Virus record (IMG/VR): IMGVR_UViG_3300013093_000154
Location: 1 to 32,473 of that record
Direction: 5' to 3' (one strand)
Length of the DNA stretch: 32,473 bases
DNA from: a virus
In this document: positions 18,936 to 26,437 of the stretch, in pieces
How positions within the stretch are numbered: position 1 is the stretch's first letter
How the letters are laid out: each line of letters begins with the position of its first letter
Translations under genes and position numbers: made by a program
Notes under the pieces: model-generated
Told to the model about the DNA's origin: nothing
Databases searched by the model: none
The model's input: only the letters and a program-made list of their open reading frames with translations

Positions 18936-18980
18936 AACTGTTATTATATCAGTTACTTGCGATGATCGTTAAAGGATATA

Positions 18981-19997
18981 ATGAGTAACTTATTTAAAAA
19001 GACTGCTATTTGTACTGATATACATTATGGTCTTAAATCAAACAGTTTAGTACACAATCAAGATTGCGATAGCTTTATTGATTGGTTTATCAACACAGCT
19101 AAACAAAACGGTTGCGAAACTGGAATGTTCTTAGGTGACTGGCACAACCATCGTGCCAGTATTAACCTACAGACTCTCCAGTTTAGTCTACGTGCATTAG
19201 AAAAGCTGTCGGCTGCATTTGATCAATTTTTCTTTATTCCGGGCAATCACGATCTCTATTACAGAGATAAACGAGACATACACGGTGCTGAATGGGCTCG
19301 TCACTTACCTAATATTACTATTGTTAATGATTGGTTCAAGGAAGGCGATGTTGTTATTGCTCCTTGGTTAGTCGGCGACGATTATAAAAAAATACCTAAG
19401 TTGTCCGGAAAATACTGTTTTGGACACTTTGAACTACCACATTTTAAAATGAATGCCATGGTAGAAATGCCAGACCATGGCGATCTTAAAGTTGACAACT
19501 TTGGCGGGTTTGAATCTGTTTATTCTGGACATTTTCATTTACGGCAACAAAAACGCAACATCAACTATATTGGCAACTGTTTTCCGCATAACTTTGCCGA
19601 TGCCGGCGATGACAATCGAGGTATGATGATTAAGGAATGGGGCAAGGAAGATCAGTATTTTGCCTGGCCCGGTCAACCTAAGTATCGTGTTTACAACCTA
19701 TCCGATGTGATTGATCGACCTGATGAACTACTTGCACCACGAATGCATGTGCGTGTTCAACTGGATATAGGTATTAGCTACGAAGAAGCCAACTTTATCA
19801 AAGAAACATTTATAAAAACTCATAATCTTAGAGAAATGGCTTTGATACCTGCTAAGAATGCCAGTATCGAGACTGACATGGCACCAGGCGATGTTAAGTT
19901 TGAATCTGTAGATCAAATCGTAACTGATCAGATTACCAATATCGAAAGCGAGTTTTATGATTCAAAGTTGTTGCTTAAAATCTATCAAAATTTATGA
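18981..19997 (+). CDS. gp47: Recombination nuclease subunit gp47 (SbcD/Mre11-like)
   Basis: All metallophosphoesterase motifs are present in this 338-aa protein: D13 and H15 (TDIHYG), D53 (LGDWHNH), N89-H90 (PGNHD), H149 (FGHFE) and H184/H186 (YSGHFH). gp47 is the nuclease of the gp46/gp47 complex, which resects DNA ends for recombination-dependent replication and helps degrade host DNA. T4 gp47 is 339 aa, so the length fits. An AAAGGA site 4 bases before the ATG supports the start. The stop overlaps the next start by ATGA, so the following radical SAM gene is probably translated by coupling. In T4 the partner gene 46 lies close behind; here two unrelated genes come between them. Confidence 0.95.
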   Translation: MSNLFKKTAICTDIHYGLKSNSLVHNQDCDSFIDWFINTAKQNGCETGMFLGDWHNHRASINLQTLQFSLRALEKLSAAFDQFFFIPGNHDLYYRDKRDIHGAEWARHLPNITIVNDWFKEGDVVIAPWLVGDDYKKIPKLSGKYCFGHFELPHFKMNAMVEMPDHGDLKVDNFGGFESVYSGHFHLRQQKRNINYIGNCFPHNFADAGDDNRGMMIKEWGKEDQYFAWPGQPKYRVYNLSDVIDRPDELLAPRMHVRVQLDIGISYEEANFIKETFIKTHNLREMALIPAKNASIETDMAPGDVKFESVDQIVTDQITNIESEFYDSKLLLKIYQNL

Positions 19998-21505
19998 ATC
20001 CGTTTGATCAAGCAATTGCTGATCTTGAACAAAAATTTAATGTTGTAGGTGTTGTGAATCTATATGATTCACAACTATACCAACGACTACAAAACTTATA
20101 TCAGACTGAGTACAATCACAACGATAGAATCATAATAATACAGGATACAGCAGACACTTACGACTATATCGATTTGCCAGGAGCAGCAATACTTAGATTA
20201 CAAAAATATCTTGATCAAATAGATATATCAAAATTTTTTATTGTCGTTGTCACTGGTAATGCTGATATCAAAAACGAACTATTGCAAATAAGCAATGAGA
20301 TATCCTTTATACAGGTCGAACCTTATTTTAACAATGTAGTTATACGTTACGAAGATACCTTTTGTCCGTTGCCATGGATGCATTTATATGTAGGCACAGA
20401 CGGCAATGTTCTTCCGTGCTGTGTTGCTGATCATCAATACCCAATGGGTAATATCGAAGAAGCTACTCCGTTAGAGATCGGCAATAATAAAAAATTTATT
20501 CAGATCAGACAAAATATGTTGTCTGGGCAACGTAGTAAAGAATGTTCTTACTGCTATCAAAAAGAGGATAGTGGATTACCAAGTCTAAGACAAGAACAGA
20601 TAAAAAGATGGAAGATCGATACTGATTCTGCGTTTAATCCAATCTATTTAGATATACGGTTAAACAACGTTTGTAATCTTAAATGTCGTATGTGTAGCGG
20701 TTACTTCAGTAGTTCTATTGCTCAGGAAGATGCAGAACTGTTTGGAACTACTATTTCTATTGAAAATTCTTTACGTAACCGACAGCGTAAATTGGCCTTA
20801 GAAGAGATAGTAGAATTTTTACCCAGCGCAGAAAAAATTTACTTTGCCGGCGGTGAACCTTTGCTTGCACCCGAACACTATATAATATTACAAAAATTGA
20901 TAGACTGCGGCAATACTGATTTAGAAATTTTTTACAATACTAACTTTACTCGATTACAGTTTCGCAATATTAATGTTCTTGATCTTTGGAAAAAGTTCGG
21001 TCAAATAACAATCGGTGCCAGTTTAGATGCTATTGGGCCAGTTGCCGAATATGTTAGACACAGTACTGTTTGGACCGACATTGAAAATAATTTAGATTTG
21101 CTACAAAATTATTGTCCCAACGTTAATTTTACAGTTACATCGGCTGTGGGATTCATGAATGCGGCCAGTTTGATCGAATTGCAAAAAAACTGGCACAATA
21201 ACCGACGGTTAGATATTTCTAAATTTAGTCTACATGCAATAACTTCTCCGGAACATATGACATTGGCTGTGTTACCTGACCATCATAAAAATCGATTAGA
21301 AAAACTTATAACCGATCATATACATTGGTGCTGCGGTCGAGATGCCTATATTCTTGCAGAACAGTGGCAAGATATGTTAAACTATATGTTGTCTACAGAT
21401 CTCACACATTATTTAGATGAGTTTCGTAGATTAACACGTATAATGGATCAACATCGTAAACAAGATTTTGGTCAAGTATTACCTGAATTTAAAGATTTAT
21501 TATGA
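19994..21505 (+). CDS. Radical SAM enzyme with N-terminal SPASM/twitch-like cysteine module
   Basis: In this 503-aa protein the CX3CX2C cluster of radical SAM enzymes is at C227, C231 and C234 (NNVCNLKCRMCSG), and the SAM-binding GGEP is at 286-289 (YFAGGEPLL). Before it lies a second cysteine set: C124 (CPLPWMHLYV), C142-C143 (DGNVLPCC) and C184/C187 (CSYCYQKED), with a GN motif (PMGNIEE). This resembles a SPASM/twitch auxiliary iron-sulfur module placed at the N-terminus, a layout I recall from the 'twitch domain-containing radical SAM' proteins of marine phages and bacteria. Residues 1-115 are a separate domain without recognised motifs. The substrate is unknown; a protein, peptide or other small target is possible. 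The gene overlaps gp47 and the SGNH-like gene by ATGA on either side, so it is made together with the recombination nuclease. Confidence 0.85.
   Translation: MNPFDQAIADLEQKFNVVGVVNLYDSQLYQRLQNLYQTEYNHNDRIIIIQDTADTYDYIDLPGAAILRLQKYLDQIDISKFFIVVVTGNADIKNELLQISNEISFIQVEPYFNNVVIRYEDTFCPLPWMHLYVGTDGNVLPCCVADHQYPMGNIEEATPLEIGNNKKFIQIRQNMLSGQRSKECSYCYQKEDSGLPSLRQEQIKRWKIDTDSAFNPIYLDIRLNNVCNLKCRMCSGYFSSSIAQEDAELFGTTISIENSLRNRQRKLALEEIVEFLPSAEKIYFAGGEPLLAPEHYIILQKLIDCGNTDLEIFYNTNFTRLQFRNINVLDLWKKFGQITIGASLDAIGPVAEYVRHSTVWTDIENNLDLLQNYCPNVNFTVTSAVGFMNAASLIELQKNWHNNRRLDISKFSLHAITSPEHMTLAVLPDHHKNRLEKLITDHIHWCCGRDAYILAEQWQDMLNYMLSTDLTHYLDEFRRLTRIMDQHRKQDFGQVLPEFKDLL
20051..20075 (+). repeat. Perfect 10-bp inverted repeat inside the radical SAM gene
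   Basis: GTTGTGAATC (20051-20060) and GATTCACAAC (20066-20075) pair perfectly around the loop TATAT. It lies 57 bases inside the gene and encodes residues near VNLYDSQL. The RNA stem-loop should be stable enough to affect translation or RNA processing, but no role can be shown from sequence. Confidence 0.8.
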
Positions 21506-22260
21506 TTGTATACTCTAACTCGTGCAGTTTTGGTGAGCCCGGTCAGGGACATGAAGTTTATGCTGACCACGTTGCTGATTATTTTAAAGCCGAGTTAATT
21601 AACCGCGGTCAAGCAGGATCTTGTAATCGTCGTATCATACGTACCACGTTGAGAGATTTAATTGAATATGGTTCCAACGATGTTGTTGTATTACTTGGAT
21701 TGACCTTTATCAGTCGTACTGAACTTTGGCAACCTTGGTTACCGGCCACTGTTAATGATGGGCATTTTCATTCGATCACCGTAGATCATCAAAAAATAAA
21801 TTGGAGTATCAAAGGTCTGATTGATACTATAGTACCGGATATACATCAGTTAGCTGATGCAAGAATAAAAGATTATTATAAGCAATGGTTATCTCACTAT
21901 GACCGAGAAGCAGAAGTAACCAATCTGTTGACGGATATTATCATGTTAACAGGATGGATGCAAAGTCGTTCTATTCCTTATATAATTTTTTCTAATGTCG
22001 ATGTGCTTCCAGATTCTGATTTAGTAGGATATAACAGTCCTTTCATATCAAGTCTGCAGGAAACAATAAGAGCAGACAATTCGATATTAGATTTATGGAA
22101 ATTTAGTTTTGGAACTTATTCATTAGAAAATGGATTTATACCGAAAGACTACGATCTGTATAAGCATCACGGACATCCTGGTGGTGATGCACACAAGTTT
22201 TTCGGAAACTACTTAATTACAAATTTAAACGAAAGATATTTTAACAAGGAAATTCGGTGA
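21502..22260 (+). CDS. SGNH/GDSL hydrolase-like protein
   Basis: This 252-aa protein begins MIVYSNSCSFGEPGQGH, which looks like the first SGNH block with the nucleophile Ser (probably S7). NRGQAGSCNRRIIRT at residues 34-48 would provide the Gly and Asn blocks. Near the C-terminus HHGHPGGDAHKFFGNYL could give the Asp-His pair. The strand DVVVLLGLTF after residue 58 fits the third block. SGNH enzymes cleave esters on lipids, glycans or other small groups. This family member appears diverged and I cannot name a substrate. It overlaps the radical SAM gene (ATGA) and gp46 (GTGA), so all four are probably co-translated. No signal peptide is visible, so it should act in the cytoplasm. An alternative is a non-catalytic SGNH-fold protein. 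Confidence 0.62.
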   Translation: MIVYSNSCSFGEPGQGHEVYADHVADYFKAELINRGQAGSCNRRIIRTTLRDLIEYGSNDVVVLLGLTFISRTELWQPWLPATVNDGHFHSITVDHQKINWSIKGLIDTIVPDIHQLADARIKDYYKQWLSHYDREAEVTNLLTDIIMLTGWMQSRSIPYIIFSNVDVLPDSDLVGYNSPFISSLQETIRADNSILDLWKFSFGTYSLENGFIPKDYDLYKHHGHPGGDAHKFFGNYLITNLNERYFNKEIR

Positions 22261-24020
22261 TTAGTATAAAAAATTTAACCGTAAAAAACTTTATGAGTGT
22301 CGGTAATGCTACTCAAGCAATCGACTTTGATCGACGTGACCTAACTCTGGTGTTGGGAGAAAATCTCGACCTCGGCGGTGATGGTTCTCGTAACGGTACT
22401 GGTAAAACTACAATCATCAATGCACTTAGCTATGCACTTTACGGAAATGCTTTAAGTAATATTCGCAAAGATAATTTGGTTAATAAAACCAATGGCAAAA
22501 ATATGTTAGTCAGTTTAGACTTCATAGTCGGCGGTCAAGAATATCGAATCGAACGTGGTCGTAAACCTAACGTTCTAAAATTTTATGTTAACAACAAAGA
22601 ACAAGAAATTACCGACGACAGTCAAGGTGACTCGAGAGAAACACAAGAAGCTATTGAAAGAACGTTAGGGCTCAGCCACGACATGTTTAAACATGTATTG
22701 GCCTTAAACACTTACACAGAACCTTTCTTAAGTCTCAAAGCCAACGATCAACGTACTATTATCGAACAACTATTGGGTATTACACTTCTTAGCGAACGTG
22801 CAGAAAAGATCAAAGAGCTAAACAAGTCTACTAAAGACGGCATTAGTCAAGAAGAATTTCGTATTCGTGCTGTACAAGAAGCTAATAAGCGTATTGAAGA
22901 ACAGATCGAAAGTCTGCGCAAACGTCAAAAGATGTGGGCAACTAAACAGGCGGAGGATGTTGCTGGGTTTGAATCAGCAATTTCCAGCCTTGAACATATT
23001 GATATCGAAGCAGAAGTTGCTGCACACAAAGCATTAACAGAATATAATAATCTTGTTAAAGAACGTGCAGATTTACAAAAAACTTTAGCACGAGCTCGAT
23101 TGGATCAAACACGTGAAATAAAAACTGCAGATAAAATAACAGCCGAACTTGCAGCGTTAATTGATCACAAGTGTCATGCTTGTGGACAAGAGTTGCACGA
23201 CGATAATCACGATGCTATTGTTACTGCTAAAAAGAAAGAACTGGATGCAGCGGCTGTTGAAGTCGACTTAGCTGGCGTTACTATCATTGAATTAGAAAAT
23301 GAGTTGGAGGATCTTGGCGAACCTGGTGCGCAGCCTAAGGTCTTTTACGATACTTTAGAGGATGCGCTTAATCATCGCAACAGCTTAGAAGCACTACGCA
23401 AAGAACTTGCTACACGTTCTGCAGAAACTGATCCTTACGGCGAGCAGATTGTAGATATGCAAAATCAAGCACTACAAGAAGTTACATACGATCAAATGAA
23501 CGAGTTAACAAGATTGCAAGAGCATCAAGAATTCTTACTAAAGTTGTTAACCAATAAAGATTCATTTATACGCAAGAAGATCATTGAACAGAATCTATCA
23601 TATCTAAATGCCCGATTAACACACTATTTAGATCGAATCGGTTTACCTCATACTGTGGTATTCCAAAACGATCTAACAGTTAGCATTGAAGAATTAGGTC
23701 GTGAACTGGATTTTGATAACCTAAGTCGAGGAGAACGTAACCGACTTATTCTTAGTATGAGTTGGGCGTTCCGAGACGTTTTTGAAAGTCTATACCAACC
23801 TATCAATGTATTGTTTATTGACGAAATGATTGACAATGGGTTAGATACACAAGGTGTCGAAAACGCATTAAGTTTATTGAAACAATTAAGTAGAGAAAGA
23901 CATAAGAGTGTTTGGTTAGTAAGTCACAGGGACGAACTTGCAGGGCGTGTGGAAAACATTTTAAAAGTTGTTAAAGAAAATGGTTTCACATCCTACAATA
24001 CCGATGTCGATATTGCATAA
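22257..24020 (+). CDS. gp46: Recombination nuclease ATPase subunit gp46 (SbcC/Rad50-like), GTG start
   Basis: The 587-aa protein has the Rad50/SbcC plan. The N-terminal ATPase half carries a Walker A with an insertion (GENLDLGGDGSRNGTGKTT, residues about 34-52). A coiled coil runs on both sides of a zinc hook, C306-H-A-C309. The C-terminal ATPase half has the ABC signature LSRGERNRL, Walker B VLFIDEMIDNGLD and a final SHRDEL switch region. T4 gp46 is 560 aa. It pairs with gp47 to resect DNA ends. The start is GTG at 22257, overlapping the previous stop as GTGA, with AAGGA 6 bases ahead. The stop codon at 24018-24020 lies beside the left arm of a perfect inverted repeat that also covers the start of the next gene. 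Confidence 0.95.
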   Translation: MISIKNLTVKNFMSVGNATQAIDFDRRDLTLVLGENLDLGGDGSRNGTGKTTIINALSYALYGNALSNIRKDNLVNKTNGKNMLVSLDFIVGGQEYRIERGRKPNVLKFYVNNKEQEITDDSQGDSRETQEAIERTLGLSHDMFKHVLALNTYTEPFLSLKANDQRTIIEQLLGITLLSERAEKIKELNKSTKDGISQEEFRIRAVQEANKRIEEQIESLRKRQKMWATKQAEDVAGFESAISSLEHIDIEAEVAAHKALTEYNNLVKERADLQKTLARARLDQTREIKTADKITAELAALIDHKCHACGQELHDDNHDAIVTAKKKELDAAAVEVDLAGVTIIELENELEDLGEPGAQPKVFYDTLEDALNHRNSLEALRKELATRSAETDPYGEQIVDMQNQALQEVTYDQMNELTRLQEHQEFLLKLLTNKDSFIRKKIIEQNLSYLNARLTHYLDRIGLPHTVVFQNDLTVSIEELGRELDFDNLSRGERNRLILSMSWAFRDVFESLYQPINVLFIDEMIDNGLDTQGVENALSLLKQLSRERHKSVWLVSHRDELAGRVENILKVVKENGFTSYNTDVDIA

Positions 24021-24058
24021 TTTTAGACCTGGCTGGATCAGTCATAACTATGCAATAT
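24010..24058 (+). promoter_or_regulatory. Perfect 10-bp inverted repeat spanning the gp46 stop and the GIY-YIG start
   Basis: ATATTGCATA (24010-24019) pairs exactly with TATGCAATAT (24049-24058), leaving a 29-base loop that can itself form a small bulged stem. The right arm ends inside the ATG at 24057-24059. In RNA this hairpin would hide the start codon until ribosomes ending gp46 open it, or until a transcript begins inside it. T4 homing endonuclease mRNAs are known to use hairpins for such control. No good Shine-Dalgarno precedes the ATG. Confidence 0.6.
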
Positions 24059-24485
24059 GACATGGTATTATAATGGTGAACCAGTAAATGAATTACCCGA
24101 AGATGCAATCGGATTCGTCTACTTGATTACTAATCTTACCAATGGCAAAATGTACGTGGGCAAAAAGCTCGCAAAGTTTGCTAAGACAACATATAAAGTA
24201 GTAAAATTAAAGAACGGCACTAAAAAACGCAAAAAAATTCGAAGTAAAATAGACTCAGACTGGCAACAATACTACGGCAGCTCTCCCAATCTCACAGAAG
24301 ATATCAACAAGCAAGGCACAGGCAATTTCAAACGCGAAATCTTATATTATTGTAAATCAAAAGCCGAATGCTCGTACATAGAAGCACGTGAACAATTTTC
24401 ACGGCGAGTACTGGAATCAGATGACTACTACAATGGTCATATTCAAGTACGTGTACATGGATCACACATAAAAAACAAAATTTAA
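24057..24485 (+). CDS. Compact GIY-YIG nuclease
   Basis: The 142-aa protein is almost only a GIY-YIG domain. GFVYLITNLTNGKMYVGKK at residues 23-41 is the GIY...YIG hairpin in VY/YVG form. It is followed by a Lys/Arg-rich insert (KLKNGTKKRKKIRSK), SDWQQYYGSS, a likely catalytic Glu in YIEAREQF, and YYNGH near the end. The family is found free-standing in many T4-like phages, as a homing endonuclease or a related DNA-cleaving enzyme. Unlike the two other GIY-YIG genes in this window it has no NUMOD3 DNA-binding repeats, so target choice, if any, must come from the basic insert. It is the last gene of the plus-strand cluster, 36 bases after gp46, and is followed by a long hairpin-rich region. 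Confidence 0.82.
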   Translation: MTWYYNGEPVNELPEDAIGFVYLITNLTNGKMYVGKKLAKFAKTTYKVVKLKNGTKKRKKIRSKIDSDWQQYYGSSPNLTEDINKQGTGNFKREILYYCKSKAECSYIEAREQFSRRVLESDDYYNGHIQVRVHGSHIKNKI

Positions 24486-24919
24486 CAGGCAACTTCAGCA
24501 GTTTTGACCAGCATCAGTTAATTTCGGATGCCCTAAACCTGGCCCACGTGGCACAGGGATGGAAGTCTTCGCGCTGCACGAAGCACTCAACTACTATCCT
24601 TAACAGGACGAAGATCGCTTTTAAGACCCGCGGTTTAGTTGTTTGAAAAAATTAAAAAGGCAAAAAGAGGGACAGTGAATTCCCAGGTTATTACGTAAGA
24701 TAACGTTTATGTAATAGCTACCGTTGTATATTAAGACGGAACGAGTAGGTACCGGACAACCGCCTACGCAAGATATGTAGTTTATATCCGATAGTTCTAA
24801 CGTTATGTGGTTTGTGCGAGCTCAGATGAAGCCCAACTTTTTTCTTAACCCTGTAGTGGGTTAAGTGTGGCTGTTGAGTCTAGATGAAGTATCTTATCGC
24901 TTCGCTCTACTTTCTACTA

Positions 24920-24962
24920 TTAAAATAAAAAAAATAATGTTGTGAGCGATAGCGAAACAACA
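24920..24962 (-). terminator. Leftward terminator after the homing endonuclease gene
   Basis: TGTTGT (24938-24943) pairs with ACAACA (24957-24962) across a 13-base loop. On the minus strand the stem is followed by TTATTTTTTTTATTTTA (24937 down to 24921). It ends the minus-strand unit that finishes at 24981. The stem is short, so strength is uncertain. Confidence 0.5.
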
Positions 24963-24980
24963 GATGTTCGTTAGAACATC
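24963..24980. terminator. Hairpin between convergent units
   Basis: GATGTTC and GAACATC pair over 7 bp around GTTA. It directly abuts the stop codon of the minus-strand gene at 24981. T-runs on both sides are poor, so it may act as a weak two-way terminator or as a 3'-end stabiliser, possibly in tandem with the adjoining 24938-24962 hairpin. Confidence 0.4.
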
Positions 24981-25601
24981 TTATAATGTAACTAACTTCT
25001 TTAACTGATATTCCTTCTGAGATTTGCTGTTAGCAATATTATGCTCTAGGGATTTGGGTTTGCCTTTATGTGTATTGCTAATCTTAGCTCTTGATTCAGA
25101 TGTTAAGAATTCGTCTGCTTTCTTGCCTTTATTATGTGGGATATGCCCTTTCATATTAGCTTTATGTGCATCGGATTTAGGAACACCTTTTGTACTGCAA
25201 CTTTGTTTAGCGCATGATTCGGCAGAACGTGGACCAGTTGATAGTCCTTTATTCCAAGGTACCCTTCCTTTAAGTTTAGATCCGACTTTAGCTTTTGTTT
25301 CTGCCGACAGATTTATAGACCCGTCGCCGCCGTCTGTTTTGTTGTTTAATATTCCTGTGCCTTGATCTTTGCGACCGTACCAATGAATCATTCTACGTTC
25401 TAGTGCCAGTGCTCCTAATTCTATTAAGTTAGCTTCGAGTATAACAATCTTGGTGATATCTTTTGGTATTCTAAAATGATGCTTACCCCAAGCTCTACTA
25501 CCTTGCCCTTTGCCAATGTAGTAAGGGGTATTATCTGATTTGCGTAAGTAAGCGTAGATGTAAAATCCAGGCGGCGTATGCGATTTGTTGTAAATATACA
25601 T
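24981..25601 (-). CDS. GIY-YIG homing endonuclease with NUMOD3 repeats
   Basis: With the ATG at 25601 the protein is 206 aa. This start is preceded by AAGGAG at a spacing of 7 bases, whereas the longer in-frame ATG at 25643 has no such site. The GIY-YIG domain begins [20 protein letters not shown], then GSRAWGKH with the likely catalytic Arg, a Glu-containing helix ([16 protein letters not shown]) and [12 protein letters not shown]. The second half holds NUMOD3-type DNA-binding repeats: [40 protein letters not shown] and [15 protein letters not shown]. Such proteins are free-standing homing endonucleases that cut an intron-less or gene-less allele. A second, related gene lies at 26933-27550. 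A late-promoter-like box is 60 bases upstream of the start. Confidence 0.88.
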   Translation of the reverse strand: MYIYNKSHTPPGFYIYAYLRKSDNTPYYIGKGQGSRAWGKHHFRIPKDITKIVILEANLIELGALALERRMIHWYGRKDQGTGILNNKTDGGDGSINLSAETKAKVGSKLKGRVPWNKGLSTGPRSAESCAKQSCSTKGVPKSDAHKANMKGHIPHNKGKKADEFLTSESRAKISNTHKGKPKSLEHNIANSKSQKEYQLKKLVTL

Positions 25602-25608
25602 GCTGATG

Positions 25609-25614
25609 CTCCTT
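25609..25614 (-). promoter_or_regulatory. Ribosome-binding site that decides the homing endonuclease start
   Basis: The minus strand reads AAGGAG, 7 bases before ATG 25601. It is one of the strongest Shine-Dalgarno sequences in the window and favours 25601 over 25643 as the start. Confidence 0.7.
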
Positions 25615-25661
25615 GAAAGCGTTAGAGTAGTTGGATACGTCAATATCGCGAACTACAACTT

Positions 25662-25669
25662 TATTTATT
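25662..25669 (-). promoter_or_regulatory. Late promoter-like box before the homing endonuclease gene
   Basis: The minus strand reads AATAAATA, overlapping the stop codon of the upstream DUF6614-like gene. It would give a leader of about 50 bases ahead of ATG 25601. T4 homing endonuclease genes also often have their own late promoters. AT-rich chance matches are possible. Confidence 0.4.
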
Positions 25670-26003
25670 CAAATACATCTGGAAAATCCCTATAGAGCGC
25701 ATGCTGGATTGTTGAACAATCCACAAATTGATTAAATGACTTGTGCTTAGTTTCGAGTTCTCCTTCTAATGGAGCAACACGTTTAAACGCTGCTTCCATT
25801 TGAGCCATATCACGAAACTCCATCATAATGTGCCACTCTGGCATGTCAGCTATACTGCGAAATCCCATCTTACAGCGTGTGATTCTAAATGAAATCATTT
25901 TGTGTTCGTCAACTAAGTGCGTAAGAAACGCTCGCATGTTAGCTACCCATTCTCGATCCGTGATGTCGCCTTCTTTGTTTGCCCAAATATGATATATGTC
26001 CAT
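25665..26003 (-). CDS. DUF6614-like small protein
   Basis: The 112-aa protein starts MDIYHIWANKEGDITDREW and ends HALYRDFPDVFE. Between these are MISFRITRCKMGF, PEWHIMMEFRDMAQMEAAFK and a short C-terminal helix. From memory this matches the bacterial DUF6614 family, which has the same start (MDIYHIW), a GEFHI-like strand and a LYRDFPD end, and probably folds as a dimeric alpha-beta barrel. No reaction is known for it. The ATG shares one base with the stop of the GNAT-like gene (TAATG), so it is coupled to it. Its close likeness to a bacterial family suggests capture from a host. Confidence 0.65.
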   Translation of the reverse strand: MDIYHIWANKEGDITDREWVANMRAFLTHLVDEHKMISFRITRCKMGFRSIADMPEWHIMMEFRDMAQMEAAFKRVAPLEGELETKHKSFNQFVDCSTIQHALYRDFPDVFE

Positions 26004-26437
26004 TATTGCATTGGTCCCAGTAATTCAAAGCCTTCGAAGCCTTGTTTGTATAAGTGTGCTTGATCTAAGTAAAGATACTGAAATCCACGTTCTCTATAGA
26101 TAGCACACTCGGTTTTTAAACTTTCTATACCCAAACGTAGCTTAGGATTGTGATAAGTCCAAGCAAACTGAGCACACAAAGCATTAGCTGTATCGTAGCG
26201 TTTGATTAAAGAGAACGCTACCATTCTCTCATTGTCGTAATAACCAATTACATCTGTGTCAGGGTCTGTATATTGACTGTCAAAGATAGGCATTACACTG
26301 GAAAAATGTTTATAGATACAGTAAGTTCTGTAGATATTGTTTAACTCGTTAATATCAATGTCTTTGACATAAGCCCATTTAACACTGGGTTTATAGGTAG
26401 TTTTAGACAGATCAATACGTGCATACTGATATGTCAT
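26003..26437 (-). CDS. GNAT-like acyltransferase domain protein
   Basis: This 144-aa protein shows a GNAT-like order: a strand pair VIGYYDNERMVAFSLIKRYD, then QFAWTYHNPKLRLGIESLKT, a long helix, FQYLYLDQAHLYKQGF and a closing FELLGP. The second half recalls the C-terminal acyltransfer domain of arginyl-tRNA-protein transferases (LG..SL...I......G..YLYL). The classic GNAT pyrophosphate loop (Q/RxxGxG/A) is not clear, so it may be a diverged or inactive member. It overlaps the previous gene by ATGA and the next by one base. With those two it forms a coupled trio between the homing endonucleases. Confidence 0.5.
   Translation of the reverse strand: MTYQYARIDLSKTTYKPSVKWAYVKDIDINELNNIYRTYCIYKHFSSVMPIFDSQYTDPDTDVIGYYDNERMVAFSLIKRYDTANALCAQFAWTYHNPKLRLGIESLKTECAIYRERGFQYLYLDQAHLYKQGFEGFELLGPMQ

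Larger units (their letters stand above)
24486..24980 (+). ncRNA. Gene-free, hairpin-rich region: candidate structured RNA
   Basis: No protein gene of useful length fits these 495 bases. By eye they hold a chain of stems: 24511-15/24527-31, 24538-44/24550-57 (one bulge), 24567-71/24579-83, 24556-60/24596-600 enclosing the previous one, 24624-28/24632-36, 24669-72/24681-84, a 13-bp stem 24686-98/24707-19, 24721-24/24736-39, 24745-55/24760-67 (ACAA loop), 24772-76/24784-88, and 24844-51/24858-65 (8 perfect bp). Several stems need G-U pairs that form only on the plus strand. I see no tRNA, tmRNA, SRP, RNase P or clear group I intron core. It might be a phage ncRNA of the GOLLD kind or a long 3' UTR, but neither is shown. 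Boundaries are only the neighbouring gene ends. Confidence 0.45.

Noticed and set aside
19455-19481. 8-bp inverted repeat in gp47 (GCCATGGT / ACCATGGC)
   Set aside because: It rests on two copies of the short palindrome CCATGG in coding sequence; likely chance.
20011-20020. Palindrome AGCAATTGCT near the start of the radical SAM gene
   Set aside because: Short, AT-rich and within codons for QAIAD; no link to a start or promoter.
24567-24583. Possible tRNA anticodon arm (5-bp stem, 7-base loop)
   Set aside because: The loop lacks the T at position 33 and no D arm, T arm or acceptor stem surrounds it.
24768-24800. Group I intron core (AAGATAT-like sequence)
   Set aside because: AAGATAT is followed by a local GATAT/ATATC hairpin; no partner P3/P7 or R-like segment was found, and no split gene flanks the region.
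25602-25643. 14-codon extension of the homing endonuclease from ATG 25643
   Set aside because: No Shine-Dalgarno there, and the extension would contain the AAGGAG site that serves ATG 25601.
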